Part shown: piece after piece, positions 49,701-52,700 of the stretch
How positions within the stretch are numbered: the stretch's first letter is position 1
Layout of the letters: each line of letters begins with the position of its first letter
NCBI GenBank assembly: GCA_019916065.1
Contig: CM034234.1
Location: 12,940,520-13,004,519 of the forward strand
Direction of reading: 5' to 3'
Length of the DNA: 64,000 nt
Origin: Vitellaria paradoxa
Lineage: Eukaryota > Streptophyta > Magnoliopsida > Ericales > Sapotaceae
Notes under the pieces: generated by a model
The model's input: only the letters and a program-made list of their open reading frames with translations
The model's database searches: none
Told to the model about the DNA's origin: nothing
Translations under genes and position numbers: made by a program

Positions 49701-52700
49701 CGAGTCTCCGCTGGTGAAATCCAGTCTCGTTGAGTTATTCCAAGGGCCACCCACCACACGTGCAAGCGTGTGACTTAAGCGGTTTGGCGGGCTTGTGGGG
49801 TGTTCGTCGGCCCTCGGTTTACCGGTCGACTACACAGTCCGTTGAGGGCTGTAATAAACCGGCCGGGTTCCGGGTCACCAAAAAAAAAAAAATGTTTCAT
49901 AAAGAAAACAGTGTGGAGTATAAAATCAAAGAAATGAGTTGAGATATTTCAGGCTGTGGATCAAATAGAAAAAATTGACTCAGCTAGGTGTTACATGGTT
50001 CAATTGTCAAGCAACAACTTTGCAAATATGAGAAGACAAGAATCCACATTTAATTAGTAAAGACAAGGTACCATTGACAAATGACAAATTTGCAAGAGAG
50101 GATGACAAGAATCCACATTTTACCTAGCAAAACAAGGTATCGCAAGGTTTACTCAAAATGAGCTTAAAATTGAGCCAAAGGGTCAATGCAAACCAATGCT
50201 ACCAACATTTGGAGGGGGGTGGGGTGGGAGGCAATTAACGCAACACAATCAAGTAATTGAAACAAGAGAAAAGTAAAAAATGAAGCAAAAGATTTCTTTT
50301 TTTTTATGTAAGTACACATTATTTATTAAGGAAAGGGGATTAGGATGATTTGAACTCTTGACCTTTGGTCTAAGCAGGCATGCCTTTTCCAATAAAGCTA
50401 GCCCCTCTCTTCTTACGCAAAAGATCTTTCTAAAGTAGAAAGCGGAGCAAAATATCTTTTCAAAATTAAAAAAAAAAAAAAAAAAAAACACAACAAAAGA
50501 GGGCACAAAGGAATATTGTTATTAAGAGCAGTATGGTGTTCCCAATGTGTGAAATGTGGTGATCCCAATACACTAACACACGAACAAATAATTTAGCAAG
50601 CACCCGGAGAAAATAAGAAAGAATCCAGATTGAGGTAGTAAATGAAGACATAGCATGACAAGGTTTACAATAGAAAAGCCAAAATTTGAGCCAAAGGAAG
50701 GAAGAGAATCAACAAACCTAATCAAGCAATTGCAACAAAGGCTTTGTTGAGGAAGTAGAGAACAGAGAAATAGATCAGACAAAGCAAACGACTTTTTAGA
50801 GTAGAAAACAAAGTAAACGAGGGCAAAAGGATAATTATAAGTGCAATGTGATGCTCCCAGAGCTCAAAGAATTGAAGCCACAAACACTATGAGATGAACA
50901 CAAACACATACCTATCCATAAGGTAAGAGAGATCAAAACAATTTTTTTTTCTATATTGTAATTTGTATCCCTTCACTGAAGTAACAACCAAAAAAAAAAG
51001 GAAGAAGAGTATTCATTCCATAACTAATTTGGTTTTGGTCCAAATGGTGGAGAGAAAAGGATACTCGTAAAAGTTGATGGACTGTAATATAAGATTCAGT
51101 TCCTATGCCAAAAAATAAAATAAATAAATAAATAAAATCCAATCCACTTACCATGAAGATACCATAAAAGGGCATCCAAAAAATAGCACTAAATATACCT
51201 TTTAACTGGAAATCAGAGAAAACCATGTATTCATTACAAACCAGAGCCATAAACTCCATAAAGCCCTCTGTACATACCAAATTTTGACAAGACTGACCTG
51301 ATTCATTTCAGTAACGAGCTGATTTAAAATCTTCAAACCAATTGCATGGTGAAATGTTGCTTGCTGGAAGTCAAAAAAATAAATAAATAAATAAGTTTGT
51401 GATGTAGCTCATGCATATAAAATTTTACTAACTTGAGCCGTTGCTAAATACATAGGTGACGAAACATAAGAAACAAAACATGAACTCCCTAAGCAAGTAA
51501 CACAATTATTAGAAGTGCCGGGATTGCAAAAGCAAAGAAAACGGACAGTGTAGTAAGCCAACTTTGTCAAAAGGCAACTTGTGTTGCCTGCCTTCTCAAA
51601 CAAACAGATAGCTTAGAAAGGGGAAGGGATGGACACACACAACAAAAAAATGGATTAGCAGTGCCATGCATATTCAGCAAGCATACTACAGCAGTAGCTG
51701 GACATGTTGAAGTTTGTTGAATTGTCCCTGCATAACCTTAAAAAAGGTCATGCTCCAGCTTACAGTGGGCATGGGTGAGGTGTAGGTAGGCAGCCTTCCC
51801 TCCACTATGCAGAGAGGCTGATACCCATGACTCAAACCCACACCATTATGCAACCTAAATATACTTTTTTACTTTCTAAAAGCATTTCTAACATGGTAAA
51901 GTAATAAACCTGTCCTCCCACATTTTGAAGTAAATAAACTAATAGCATACATCCTTGTCAAGTATTCAAACAAGTGCTCATCATTTATTGATATGTTTTA
52001 AATAGGTCCCTAATCCCATATCATAAACCTCAGCTTAAGTTGGGGAGCAACAATTTTCCTTCCATTATTTTTGTGAAAAGATCACTTCAAACAAACAAGC
52101 TGGCCACCATGGTGGGAGTAAGATTGTACAGGTAGAATTTCAACCACAATGTTGCTGCAATTTGCCAATATCATACTACGGTATTAACCAAATCCCAAGC
52201 ACCAGGGGCAGAGCTATGTTGGGGCAAGGGGGGGCAAGTGACCCCCCTCAATTTTTTAGATAAAATTACTAAAATGCCCTTCTTATTATTTTAATTTTAT
52301 TTAAAAATTAAATTAATTAAAAATTAAGATATTTTGATTTTATTAAAAATTTAAAGTTAACTCAAATTTTTTTAACATATAAGAAGTTTAAAAGAATCAA
52401 ACTTGGTATTTTTTGTGAAATAAAGTGTATCTTTTAATATATTATTGCATATTTTTGTTTATACTATCAGCAAATTTAGAATATAACATAATAAATTCTA
52501 TAGATAATAAAATTTAATAATAATTATATTTTTTATAATAAGGGATATTTCTAATAAACTTCAGGTGCTTGAACCATTAACTGTGAGAAATATATTCACT
52601 AGTTAATACTCAAGAATAATTTATTTTCTCTCTAAAAATAACATCGTTTTTCTCCTACTTTCAATTGAAAAATAAGTAGATTGTTATTTTTTCTTGGGTG

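Larger units (their letters stand above)
27457..51297 (-). other. XPO7 intron 3, 23.8 kb, mobile-element array
   Basis: A single GT-AG intron separates LVTEMNQ (exon 3) from PNPGLPST (exon 4), which are contiguous in the family. It contains a dispersed repeat, Gypsy, Copia, LINE-like, older Copia, MITE and SINE insertions, described separately. Stretches without a recognised feature are 27940-28397, 34745-35041, 40591-41185, 42253-42828 and most of 47908-49615 and 49907-51297. The last two contain only short local repeats, for example a 21-bp tandem copy near 48037-48080 and a roughly 65-bp similarity between 48455 and 48678. Confidence 0.85.

Noticed and set aside
49644..49707. Functional tRNA gene at the SINE head
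   Set aside because: A and B boxes are present, but the element has a long GC-rich body, an A-tail and a target duplication, so it is a SINE.
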